Source: DASRVA01 sp050732935
GTDB taxonomy: Bacteria > Gemmatimonadota > Gemmatimonadetes > JACCXV01 > JAHWKZ01
Assembly (NCBI GenBank): GCA_050732935.1
Contig: JBOHRW010000224.1
Location: 1-64,000 of the forward strand
Reading direction: 5' to 3'
Length of the DNA: 64,000 nucleotides
Positions 8,893-16,398 of this stretch are shown piece after piece. Each line of letters opens with the position of its first letter. The first letter of the stretch is position 1. Made by a program: the position numbers and the translations under genes. Below the pieces are notes generated by a model, which did not search any database, was not told the origin of the DNA, and saw nothing but the letters and a program-made list of their open reading frames with translations.

Positions 8893-9222
8893 ACCACGAC
8901 GGGGGTCTGCAGATCAAGCTCCGTCGCCCAGACGGCCCACCGCGAGCTCGCTGCGGGCCGCGCCATCCTTTCGGTCGTAACGCTCGCCGAGCTACTGGTT
9001 GGCGCGCGCGACACGAAGGGAAGGATCCGACTGCAGAGGCTTCTCGAATCGTTCGTCGTAACCCCCGTGGATGAGGAGCTGGCGCAGCTGGCAGGACGTC
9101 TGGGGTCGTATGCGCGACGCCGTGGAACGCTGATTCCTCTCCCCGATCTCCTGATCGCCGCCACAGCCGTCCGGTTGGGAATGGCGCTCCCTGAGATCCA
9201 TCCAGCCGGGGGAGTCGGATAA
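8893..9222 (+). pseudogene. VapC-type PIN-domain toxin remnant
   Basis: The open frame has no ATG, GTG or TTG. It encodes the middle of a PIN ribonuclease: HRELAAGRAILSVVTLAELL, then RLLESFVVTPVDEELAQLAG and PLPDLLIAATAVRLGMAL. The second acidic residue (Glu in TLAELL) and the later Asp (in LPDLLIAATA) are present. The N-terminal strand with the first catalytic Asp is absent, and the C-terminal end with the last strand is replaced by unrelated residues before TAA at 9220-9222. No antitoxin gene is recognisable between 8815 and 8892. This is a decayed toxin-antitoxin module next to the equally decayed GNAT gene. The stretch 8815-9292 holds no other gene. Confidence 0.7.
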
Positions 9223-9280
9223 GAGCCGGCCCTTCGAGGGATCCAGCCGGATCGAGCGGGCGCCGGTTGCGGGCGGTCGG

Positions 9281-9286
9281 TATCTT
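9281..9286 (+). promoter_or_regulatory. Putative -10 element of polA
   Basis: TATCTT lies six bases before the GTG start at 9293, in a region without any Shine-Dalgarno sequence. If used, transcription would begin at or next to the start codon and give a leaderless mRNA. No convincing -35 box was found. Confidence 0.35.
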
Positions 9287-9292
9287 TTCCCG

Positions 9293-11995
9293 GTGAGTCG
9301 TCCCGCCTTCTATCTCATCGACGGCTACGCCCTCATCTACCGCTCCTACTTCGCGTTCGCCAAGAACCCGCTCAGGGCTTCGTCGGGCGAGGAGACGGGG
9401 GCGGCGTACGGGATGGCCAACTTCCTGGTCCGTCTCCTGGACGAGCGGGAACCGGCCTACCTGGGGGTCGTGCTCGACAGCCGCGAGCGAACCTTCCGCC
9501 ACCGCCAGTTCCCCGACTACAAGGCGACGCGCGAGAAGATGCCCGACGACCTCAAGGCCCAGATCCCGCGCGTCCAGCAGGTCTTCGAGGCCTTCCGGGT
9601 GCCGGTCGTCGAGATTCCTGGCCAGGAGGCCGATGACGTGATCGGCTCCCTCGCCCGGAAGGGTGCCGATGGGGGGCTCGACGTCTACATCGTCTCGGGG
9701 GACAAAGATTTCTACCAGCTCATCGACGAGCACGTGATGCTGTACAACCCCGGCCGCGGGGGTCTGGCCGCCGTCGACGAGGAGGTCGTCGACCTGGCCA
9801 AGGCGCCCGAGAAGTTCGGCGTGGGTCCGGATCGGGTGATCGACATCCTCGGCTTTATGGGGGACTCCTCCGACAACATCCCCGGCGTCCCCGGCGTGGG
9901 GCTCAAGACGGCCCAGCGGCTGGTGACCGGGTGGGGAAGCATGGAGGACGTCTACGAGCACCTCGACGAGGCGGCCACGCCGAAGCTCCGCGAGAAGCTG
10001 GTCGAGCATCGCGAGGCGGCTCTTCTCTCGAAGGACCTGGTCACGATCCGGACCGACCTGGACGTGAAGCTGGACCTGGACTCGCTAACGGTCCGGGAGC
10101 CCGATCGCGATAAGGCGACCGCGCTCTTCGCCGAGCTCGAGTTCGTGGCTCTCCTCAAGCGTTTTGGCGGCCGCGAGGCCTCGCTCGTCGAGGAGGCGAT
10201 GTACCGCGTCGTCGACACGCCGGAGGCGCTGGGCGACCTGGTCGAGCGGCTCGAGGCGGCCGATCGCTTCGCCTTCGACGTGGAGACGACGAGCCTGGAT
10301 CCGCTCTCGGCGGAGATCGTCGGGCTCGCGTTCGCGACCGATCCCGGTCGTGCCTGGTACGTGCCGGTGGGGCACGCCGAGGGCCGCAATCTGCCGCTCG
10401 GGACGGTGCTCGAGGGGATGAAGCCGCTGCTCGAGAACGCGCACCGTCCCAAGGTCGGGCAGAACGTCAAGTACGACACCATCGTGCTGAGCGAGGTCGG
10501 TGTGGAGGTGAAGGGGATCGTGGCTGACGCGGGGCTGGCCGCCTACCTGCTCGACCCGGCGCGCCGGCAGTACAACCTGGACCTGCTGGCCCTCGAGCTC
10601 CTCGGCCACAAGATGATCGCCTACGACGACGTTACAAAGCCGGACGGCCGGAAGGATCCCCTCCCCTTCGCCGAGGTCCCGATCGAGGACGCCTCGCGCT
10701 ACGCGTGCGAGGACGTCGACGTCACTCTCCGGCTGGCCGATAGATTCCTGGGGGAGCTCGAGGAACGCGACCTGACGGATCTCTACCGCGAGGTCGAGCT
10801 CCCGCTCGTGCCGGTGCTGGCCGCTCTCGAGCGGCGAGGCGTAGCGCTGGACGTCGATTTCTTCCACCAGATGGCGGGGCGTCTCGAGGGCGAGCTGGCG
10901 ACGCTCGAGCGGGAGTGCACGATTCTGGCCGGCGGCGAGTTCAACCTGAACTCCCCGCACCAGCTCGCCGAGGTGCTGTTCGAGCGGCTCCATCTCCCCG
11001 TCGTCAAGCGCACCAAGACCGGTTACTCCACGGACGCCGAGGTGCTGGAGACGCTGGCCACCGAGCACGAGCTGCCGCGAAAGATCCTCGAGTACCGGGA
11101 GCTGGCCAAGCTCAAGTCGACCTACGTGGACGCGCTGCCAGCGGCGATCAACCCGGTCACGGGACGGCTCCACTCGAGCTTCAACCAGACCGTCGCGGCG
11201 AGCGGGCGGCTCTCCTCGAGCGAGCCGAACCTCCAGAACATTCCGATCCGGACCCCGCTCGGACGCGAGATCCGGCGCGGCTTCGTGCCGTCGGAGCCGG
11301 GATGGACCCTGCTGGTCAGCGACTACTCGCAGATCGAACTCCGGATCCTGGCGCACCTGTCCAAGGACCCGAACCTGGTGGACGCCTTCCGGTCGGGTCA
11401 CGACGTCCACACGCAGACCGCGGCCCTGGTGTTCGGGATCGACCCCGGCGACGTGGACATCGGGCTCCGCGCGCGGGCCAAGATGGTCAACTTCGGCGTG
11501 GCCTACGGGATGGGCGCCTTCGGGCTCGCCCGCCGCCTCGGGATCCCCCGCGAGGAGGCCGAGGCCTTCATCAAGGGTTACTTCGAGCGCTTCCAGGCCG
11601 TCAGGCGTTTCCAGGAGGAGGCTATCGGACAGGCTCGGGAGCTCGGGTACGTGACCACCCTCCTCGGCCGGCGGCGGTACCTGCCGGAGATCCGGAGCAA
11701 GAGCTGGAACATCCGCTCGTTCGCGGAGCGCGTGGCGATCAACAGCCCGATCCAGGGGACGGCCGCGGACCTCATCAAGATCGCGATGATCCGGGTCCAT
11801 GAACGGCTCGCGGAAGACGGGATCCCGGCGCGCATGCTGCTCACCGTGCACGACGAGCTCGTGTTCGAGGTCGAGGAGGGATCCGTGGATCCGCTGGCCG
11901 AGCTGGTCCGCGGCGAGATGGAGAGCGCGATCGAGCTGGACGTCCCCGTCGAGGTCGGGATCGGCGTCGGGCCGACGTGGTACGACGCGAAATGA
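9293..11995 (+). CDS. polA: DNA polymerase I
   Basis: The 900-residue protein has all three domains. The 5'-3' nuclease (about 1-290) shows DGYALIYRSYFA and GDSSDNIPGVPGVG. The 3'-5' proofreading domain (about 305-490) has intact Exo I FDVETTSLDP, Exo II GQNVKYD and Exo III YACEDVDVT. The polymerase domain has motif A DYSQIELRILAHLSKDPN (near 676), motif B KMVNFGVAYG and motif C VHDELVFEV (near 852). It should therefore be fully active in repair and Okazaki-fragment processing, with proofreading, unlike homologues that lost the exo residues. The GTG start at 9293 gives the family N-terminus; no Shine-Dalgarno is seen. A lipoprotein gene and coaE follow on the same strand. Confidence 0.97.
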   Translation: MSRPAFYLIDGYALIYRSYFAFAKNPLRASSGEETGAAYGMANFLVRLLDEREPAYLGVVLDSRERTFRHRQFPDYKATREKMPDDLKAQIPRVQQVFEAFRVPVVEIPGQEADDVIGSLARKGADGGLDVYIVSGDKDFYQLIDEHVMLYNPGRGGLAAVDEEVVDLAKAPEKFGVGPDRVIDILGFMGDSSDNIPGVPGVGLKTAQRLVTGWGSMEDVYEHLDEAATPKLREKLVEHREAALLSKDLVTIRTDLDVKLDLDSLTVREPDRDKATALFAELEFVALLKRFGGREASLVEEAMYRVVDTPEALGDLVERLEAADRFAFDVETTSLDPLSAEIVGLAFATDPGRAWYVPVGHAEGRNLPLGTVLEGMKPLLENAHRPKVGQNVKYDTIVLSEVGVEVKGIVADAGLAAYLLDPARRQYNLDLLALELLGHKMIAYDDVTKPDGRKDPLPFAEVPIEDASRYACEDVDVTLRLADRFLGELEERDLTDLYREVELPLVPVLAALERRGVALDVDFFHQMAGRLEGELATLERECTILAGGEFNLNSPHQLAEVLFERLHLPVVKRTKTGYSTDAEVLETLATEHELPRKILEYRELAKLKSTYVDALPAAINPVTGRLHSSFNQTVAASGRLSSSEPNLQNIPIRTPLGREIRRGFVPSEPGWTLLVSDYSQIELRILAHLSKDPNLVDAFRSGHDVHTQTAALVFGIDPGDVDIGLRARAKMVNFGVAYGMGAFGLARRLGIPREEAEAFIKGYFERFQAVRRFQEEAIGQARELGYVTTLLGRRRYLPEIRSKSWNIRSFAERVAINSPIQGTAADLIKIAMIRVHERLAEDGIPARMLLTVHDELVFEVEEGSVDPLAELVRGEMESAIELDVPVEVGIGVGPTWYDAK

Positions 11996-12067
11996 GCGGA
12001 CCGCACGGAGCGGGCGGCAGGCAGAATCCATAGATTCCATGGGTACGCCAGCCGGAAGGATGGAGCC

Positions 12068-12610
12068 ATGCCCAACAGGAAGTGGCACACGCCGTCGTGG
12101 AGCGCAGGGAGACTCGGTTCGGCCGCCCTCGTGGCGATCGTCGCCTGCTCGGGCTCGAACCCTCCGACCTCCGACGGCCAGCCACCGGGAAACGGCTTGC
12201 GGCAGGGAAATGCGGTCGTCCACGACGGCATCGAGTACCGGGCCGACGTGGCCGTGATGGAATCGTTCCCCGTGCAGCTCGCCGGGAACGTCGGCATCAC
12301 GAACCTGTCCGGGGAGGCCCGGACGGTGACGTTCCCGGCCGGCTGCGTGGCGTTGCTGCGCGCGTACCGGCCCGGCGGGGCGGATCCCGTCTGGGATCAG
12401 GCGCTGGAGGTCGTGTGCACCATGGCCCTCGTCCCGATGGAGCTCCCCCCCGGAGCCACGCACGAGGTACGGACCCCGACCGTCAGCGCGCACGCGATCC
12501 TGGACGAGGAGCTCCCGGACGGGGAGTACCGGATCACGGTCTACCTGCGCCCGGACGGCGGGGTGGTCGAGATCGACGCCGGCACGACCGACCTGGCTAT
12601 CCCGCGCTGA
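12068..12610 (+). CDS. Putative lipoprotein, BsuPI-like beta-sandwich
   Basis: The 180-residue protein has a basic N-terminus, a short hydrophobic stretch and a lipobox-like IVAC at about residues 24-27, so it is probably a lipoprotein. The remaining 150 residues look like a single beta-sandwich, with NVGITNLSGEARTVTFPAGC in the middle and DGEYRITVYL near the end. That pattern recalls BsuPI-type proteinase-inhibitor domains, where beta strands carry phrases like N-x-s-g-e-x-v-t-f. This likeness is weak, and no function is claimed. Its TGA overlaps the CTG proposed as coaE start, so the two genes are translationally coupled if that start is right. Confidence 0.7.
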   Translation: MPNRKWHTPSWSAGRLGSAALVAIVACSGSNPPTSDGQPPGNGLRQGNAVVHDGIEYRADVAVMESFPVQLAGNVGITNLSGEARTVTFPAGCVALLRAYRPGGADPVWDQALEVVCTMALVPMELPPGATHEVRTPTVSAHAILDEELPDGEYRITVYLRPDGGVVEIDAGTTDLAIPR

Positions 12611-13227
12611 TCGGCATCGGCCTGACCGGCAACGTCGCGAGCGGGAAGACGACTGTCGCCGACACCTGGGGCGAGGCGGGCGTCCGCGTGATCGACGCCG
12701 ACCGGTTGGGCCACGACGTGCTGCGGAAGGGCCCGGCGGTGAAGACCGCGCTGGTCGAAGCCTTCGGTGAGGATATTCTGGGCGCCGACGGCTCGATCGA
12801 CCGGGCCGCGCTGGGAGAGCGCGCGTTCGCGAGCGACGAAGGCGTCCGGCGCCTGAATGCGATCGTCCATCCGCCGCTCCTCGATCGGCTCCGCGCCGAC
12901 CTCGATCGCGCGGAGCGCGAAGGCGAACCGCTCGCGGTCGTCGACGCCGCGCTGATCTTCGAGTTCGGCCTCGACGAGGACCTCGACGCGGTCGTGCTGG
13001 TGACCGCCCCGCGCGCGCTGCGCGCCGAGCGCATCCGCCAGGAGCGCGGGCTGGATGACGAGCGCATCGAGCGCATCATGGCGGTCCAGCTCCCGGATGC
13101 GGAGAAGGTGGCGGCGAGCGATTATGTTATCGTCAACGACGGTTCGCTCGAAGAGCTGAGGGCCGCGGCGGATCGGGTGCTGGCCGGGATCCGCTCCGAT
13201 TTCGGCCCGGGCACCGCGGACACCTGA
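12607..13227 (+). CDS. coaE: Dephospho-CoA kinase
   Basis: Residues starting LIGIGLTGNVASGKTTVADT contain the P-loop GNVASGKT. They are followed by VIDADRLGHDVL, then NAIVHPPLL and VVDAALIFEFGLDEDLD, all diagnostic of CoaE, which phosphorylates dephospho-CoA in the last step of CoA synthesis. The family begins only 2-4 residues before IGLTG. In this frame there is no ATG, GTG or TTG nearby. The best start is CTG 12607, which overlaps the upstream TGA as CTGA; ATC 12610 is the alternative. Length from CTG is 206 residues, normal for CoaE. Identity is firm; the start is inferred. Confidence 0.93.
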   Translation: MIGIGLTGNVASGKTTVADTWGEAGVRVIDADRLGHDVLRKGPAVKTALVEAFGEDILGADGSIDRAALGERAFASDEGVRRLNAIVHPPLLDRLRADLDRAEREGEPLAVVDAALIFEFGLDEDLDAVVLVTAPRALRAERIRQERGLDDERIERIMAVQLPDAEKVAASDYVIVNDGSLEELRAAADRVLAGIRSDFGPGTADT

Positions 13228-13245
13228 CACCCAAGGAGACGGACG

Positions 13246-13455
13246 ATGCGTGACCATGAGAACGGGTTCCTGGCGGGCCTCCTGGTCGGGCTCGCGATCG
13301 GCGGGATCCTGGCCCTCCTCTATGCCCCCGAGCGAGGCGACAAGACCCGCAAAAGACTCGTGAAGAAGAGCGGCCAGTGGCAGGAGAAGGCCTCGGGCGC
13401 TCTCGACACGGCGGGCGAGATCGTCGACCGCAGCCGGAAGAAGATGGGGATCTAG
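13246..13455 (+). CDS. YtxH-like small membrane protein
   Basis: The 69-residue protein begins with one hydrophobic helix (FLAGLLVGLAIGGILALLYA, residues 7-26) followed by PERGDKTR and a lysine-rich amphipathic tail. This is the pattern of YtxH/gas-vesicle-GvpP-like proteins, which are small stress-associated membrane proteins of unclear function. AAGGAG lies 7 bases before the ATG, so the start is well supported. It sits between coaE (18 bases upstream) and gpmI (about 4 bases downstream), probably in one operon. Confidence 0.8.
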   Translation: MRDHENGFLAGLLVGLAIGGILALLYAPERGDKTRKRLVKKSGQWQEKASGALDTAGEIVDRSRKKMGI

Positions 13456-13459
13456 CCTC

Positions 13460-14977
13460 CTGCGCCGGGTCGGACTCATCGTCCTCGACGGCTGGGGGCT
13501 CCGCGACACCCGCGAGGGCAACGCGGTGGCCCTCGCCCGCACGCCTGTCTTCGACGGCTTGTGGGAGAGGTATCCCCGGACCCGGCTGGACGCGTCCGGT
13601 CGCGCCGTCGGCCTGGTGGACGGTCAGATGGGCAACAGCGAGGTCGGCCACCTGAACCTGGGGGCCGGCCGGGTCATCAAGCAGGACATCCTCCGGATCG
13701 ACGAGGCGATCGAGGACGGGAGCTTCTTGGAGCGCGAGGCCTTCCTCGACGCCATCCGACACGTCCGCGGTGGGGAGGGCACCCTCCACCTGATGGGCCT
13801 CGTGTCCGACGGTGGCGTCCACAGCCACTTGCGGCACCTGGAGGCGCTTCTCGAGCTGGCCCGTCGGGAGGAGCTGAACGGCGTCGCCATCCACGCGTTC
13901 ACCGACGGTCGCGACACGAGCCCCACGGGCGGAGTCGGCTACCTCGGGCAGGTCGAGGCCGCGATCTCCGAGAAGGGGGTCGGGCAGATTGCCACCGTCA
14001 TCGGACGCTACTACGCGATGGACCGCGACCGGCGCTGGGATCGGACGCGCGTCACCTGGGAGGCGCTGACACACGGTCGGGGCCGCGCGACCGCCGGCGA
14101 TCCTGTGGACGCCCTGCGCGAGAGCTACGAGCGCGACGTCACCGACGAGTTCGTCAAGCCGATCGTGGTCGAAGGGACGCCGCGGGTCGAGGACGGCGAT
14201 GCGGTGATCTTCTTCAACTTCCGCGCCGACCGGGGCCGTCAGCTCACCCGTGCCTTCACCGAGGCCGGCTTCGAGGGCTTCGACCGCGAGCTGCCGGAGG
14301 GCCTCTACTTCGCGACCATGACGGAATACGATCGCTCCTTCGGTCTGCCGATCGCGTTTCCCCCCAAGGAGATGGCCCAGGTCGCTGGCGAGATCTGGGA
14401 GCGCGCCGGCTGCACGAACCTGCGCATCTCCGAGACCGAGAAGTACGCCCACGTGACGTACTTCTTCAATGGCGGTCGCGAGGAGCCCTACCAGGGCGAG
14501 GAGCGCATCCTGGTGCCCTCGCCCAAGGTGGCCACCTACGATCTGCAGCCCGAGATGGCGACCCCGGAGGTCACCGACCGCCTGGTCGAGGCGATCCGCT
14601 CGCGGCGCTTCGACTCCTTCGTCCTGAACTACGCCAACCCCGACATGGTGGGCCATACGGGGGTTCTCCAGGCGGCGATCCGCGCCGTGGAGACGGCCGA
14701 TGCCGGGCTCGGCCGTGTCGTCGAGGCTTTCCGGGAGGCGGAGCCCGACGGGGCGCTCCTGATCCTGGCCGACCACGGCAACGCCGAGACCATGATCGAG
14801 GATGACGGCTCGCCCCACACCGCGCACACGACCAATCCCGTGCCCTGCATCCTGGTCTCGAAGGTCGAGCGCCGGCTCCGCGAGGGAGGGGCCCTGTGTG
14901 ACGCCATCCCGACCTTGCTCGCCCTGCAGGAGATCGAGAGGCCGGCGGTGATGACAGGTGGTGACCTGCGGGGTTAG
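13460..14977 (+). CDS. gpmI: 2,3-bisphosphoglycerate-independent phosphoglycerate mutase
   Basis: The 505-residue enzyme interconverts 3- and 2-phosphoglycerate using two Mn ions. The N-terminal metal motif LIVLDGWGL (13475-13501), the phosphoserine motif DGQMGNSEVGHLNLG, the DGRDTSP segment, FFNFRADRGRQL and the C-terminal ADHGNAETM are all present. The first metal-ligand Asp lies about 20 residues upstream of the first canonical start (GTG 13526), so GTG cannot be the true start. The only sensible codon is CTG 13460, 4 bases after the previous stop and 9 bases after a weak GGGGA. Starting there gives the usual family length. Confidence 0.94.
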   Translation: MRRVGLIVLDGWGLRDTREGNAVALARTPVFDGLWERYPRTRLDASGRAVGLVDGQMGNSEVGHLNLGAGRVIKQDILRIDEAIEDGSFLEREAFLDAIRHVRGGEGTLHLMGLVSDGGVHSHLRHLEALLELARREELNGVAIHAFTDGRDTSPTGGVGYLGQVEAAISEKGVGQIATVIGRYYAMDRDRRWDRTRVTWEALTHGRGRATAGDPVDALRESYERDVTDEFVKPIVVEGTPRVEDGDAVIFFNFRADRGRQLTRAFTEAGFEGFDRELPEGLYFATMTEYDRSFGLPIAFPPKEMAQVAGEIWERAGCTNLRISETEKYAHVTYFFNGGREEPYQGEERILVPSPKVATYDLQPEMATPEVTDRLVEAIRSRRFDSFVLNYANPDMVGHTGVLQAAIRAVETADAGLGRVVEAFREAEPDGALLILADHGNAETMIEDDGSPHTAHTTNPVPCILVSKVERRLREGGALCDAIPTLLALQEIERPAVMTGGDLRG

Positions 14978-15066
14978 CGTGGTGGGGACGGCCGAGAAGT
15001 CGACCGGTCGAATCCACGACGATCCCATACGGGGTCCGTTTGCGCTAATATCTAAGGAGAACCTTC

Positions 15067-16380
15067 ATCTTCGAGCCGGAGCCTGTTACCCCCGTGCGAG
15101 GCGTCCAGCCTATCCGACGATCACGACACCTGGCGTCAATCCTGTTGGCGGGCCTCGGGCTCGTCGCCCTGCTGGTGGCGCGACCCGTGCTGGCACAGCG
15201 CAGCGCGATCGACCTCCTTCCCCTGACTCCCGGGAACTCCTGGACGTACGATGGCACTATCTGGTGGCTCCCGCTCAACTCTCTGCGGGTCCTGGAGGAG
15301 CGGGTTAAGCTCGAGGTCGAGGTCCTCGAGGTCGTCGAACGGCCCGGGGCTCGGGCCGCTCTTCTCAGGGGATACCCTCGTGATCTGGTCACTTCGGTGC
15401 CGAATCGCTTCGAGGGCAAGTTCACGCTCCTCCAGGTTGGTTCCAGGGTCTATCTCCTGCGCGGCGAGCGAGGCCGCGAAGCGATGCGGCGGGTCCAGGA
15501 CCCCGTCGATTCGCTCGCTGACCTGATGCTGAACTCGGAGCTCGTGCTGGATTTCCCACTCGAGCCAGGGAAGACGTTCTGCTCTCCGGGCGTCGACGGC
15601 CCCGGCGAGGGGAGACCGTGCTGGTTCGTTCGCGGGGAGGCGCTCGTGGAACGGCTTCCCGTCGTCGAGGGCGGACGAGTGAGGGGCCGTGAGCGCTATA
15701 TCCTCGATCTGCGATCGGGCGCCGATCACGAGGTTCGCGGGTTCGTGCCCGGCGTGGGCTTCACGTCCTTCGCGATCGGCCACTTCGGCGATCCGTCGGC
15801 CCTGGAGCTGGAGCTGATCGAGGTGGACCTGACCGCCCCCGAGATCTTCCTGAAGACGCTCGATCTGGCAGACGCACGGACGCTCGAGGTGGCTACGGGC
15901 TCTCGCTCGCCCGAGCTCGCGAATCGCGATCCGTCCGCTGGCGATCGACCCCCTTCCAAGGCGCGCGCCACGCCCGTCGTTGCAAGGGAAGAGGTCGTCA
16001 CGGCTGCGCTTGACGATGGGGGCGGGGCCGTTGGGTCGTCGGCATCCTCCCCTGGATCTCAGTCAGACGTGGCGCCGGAGCCCACTCCCGCGCCGCCACC
16101 CGCGGAGATTCCCGTCCCGGATGACCAGGAGCCGCCCTGCGCCGACGAACGTGAGTGGTTCGTCGTTGGCAATCCGATCGAATTCGAAGGCCGGCGGTTC
16201 GATCCGATCGGTAAGCCGGAGCCGATCAACCTGGACAACATCGTATCGGTCGGCGAGTACGATGGGGTCCCGGTTTACGTCGGGCGCCATGGCGGACAGC
16301 CCCACATGAACGTCTGGCTTCCCGTTTGCAGCACGACCGGCACCTACCGGCTCTACGCGGACTCCAGCCCCCGGAACTGA
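15067..16380 (+). CDS. Secreted protein of unknown function
   Basis: The family was not recognised. The product has a signal peptide (HLASILLAGLGLVALLVARP, ending in VLAQ) and a beta-rich domain beginning DLLPLTPGNSWTYDG, a phrase seen in several secreted hypothetical proteins. A low-complexity Pro/Ser/Ala linker follows (about 15950-16130), then a C-terminal domain of about 80 residues (WFVVGNPIEFEGRRFDPIG). GTG 15094 would give 428 residues. However, AAGGAG at 15054-15059 is spaced 7 bases from an in-frame ATC at 15067 (437 residues), so ATC is proposed. The linker suggests two separately folding parts exposed outside the cytoplasm. It appears to be a single-gene unit, convergent with the M16 peptidase gene. 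Confidence 0.7.
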   Translation: MFEPEPVTPVRGVQPIRRSRHLASILLAGLGLVALLVARPVLAQRSAIDLLPLTPGNSWTYDGTIWWLPLNSLRVLEERVKLEVEVLEVVERPGARAALLRGYPRDLVTSVPNRFEGKFTLLQVGSRVYLLRGERGREAMRRVQDPVDSLADLMLNSELVLDFPLEPGKTFCSPGVDGPGEGRPCWFVRGEALVERLPVVEGGRVRGRERYILDLRSGADHEVRGFVPGVGFTSFAIGHFGDPSALELELIEVDLTAPEIFLKTLDLADARTLEVATGSRSPELANRDPSAGDRPPSKARATPVVAREEVVTAALDDGGGAVGSSASSPGSQSDVAPEPTPAPPPAEIPVPDDQEPPCADEREWFVVGNPIEFEGRRFDPIGKPEPINLDNIVSVGEYDGVPVYVGRHGGQPHMNVWLPVCSTTGTYRLYADSSPRN

Positions 16381-16398
16381 GCGCTTTCGGTCGCGCGG

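Noticed and set aside
14998..15030. T-loop-like GGTCGAATCC suggesting a tRNA.
   Set aside because: No acceptor, D or anticodon stem can be formed around it.
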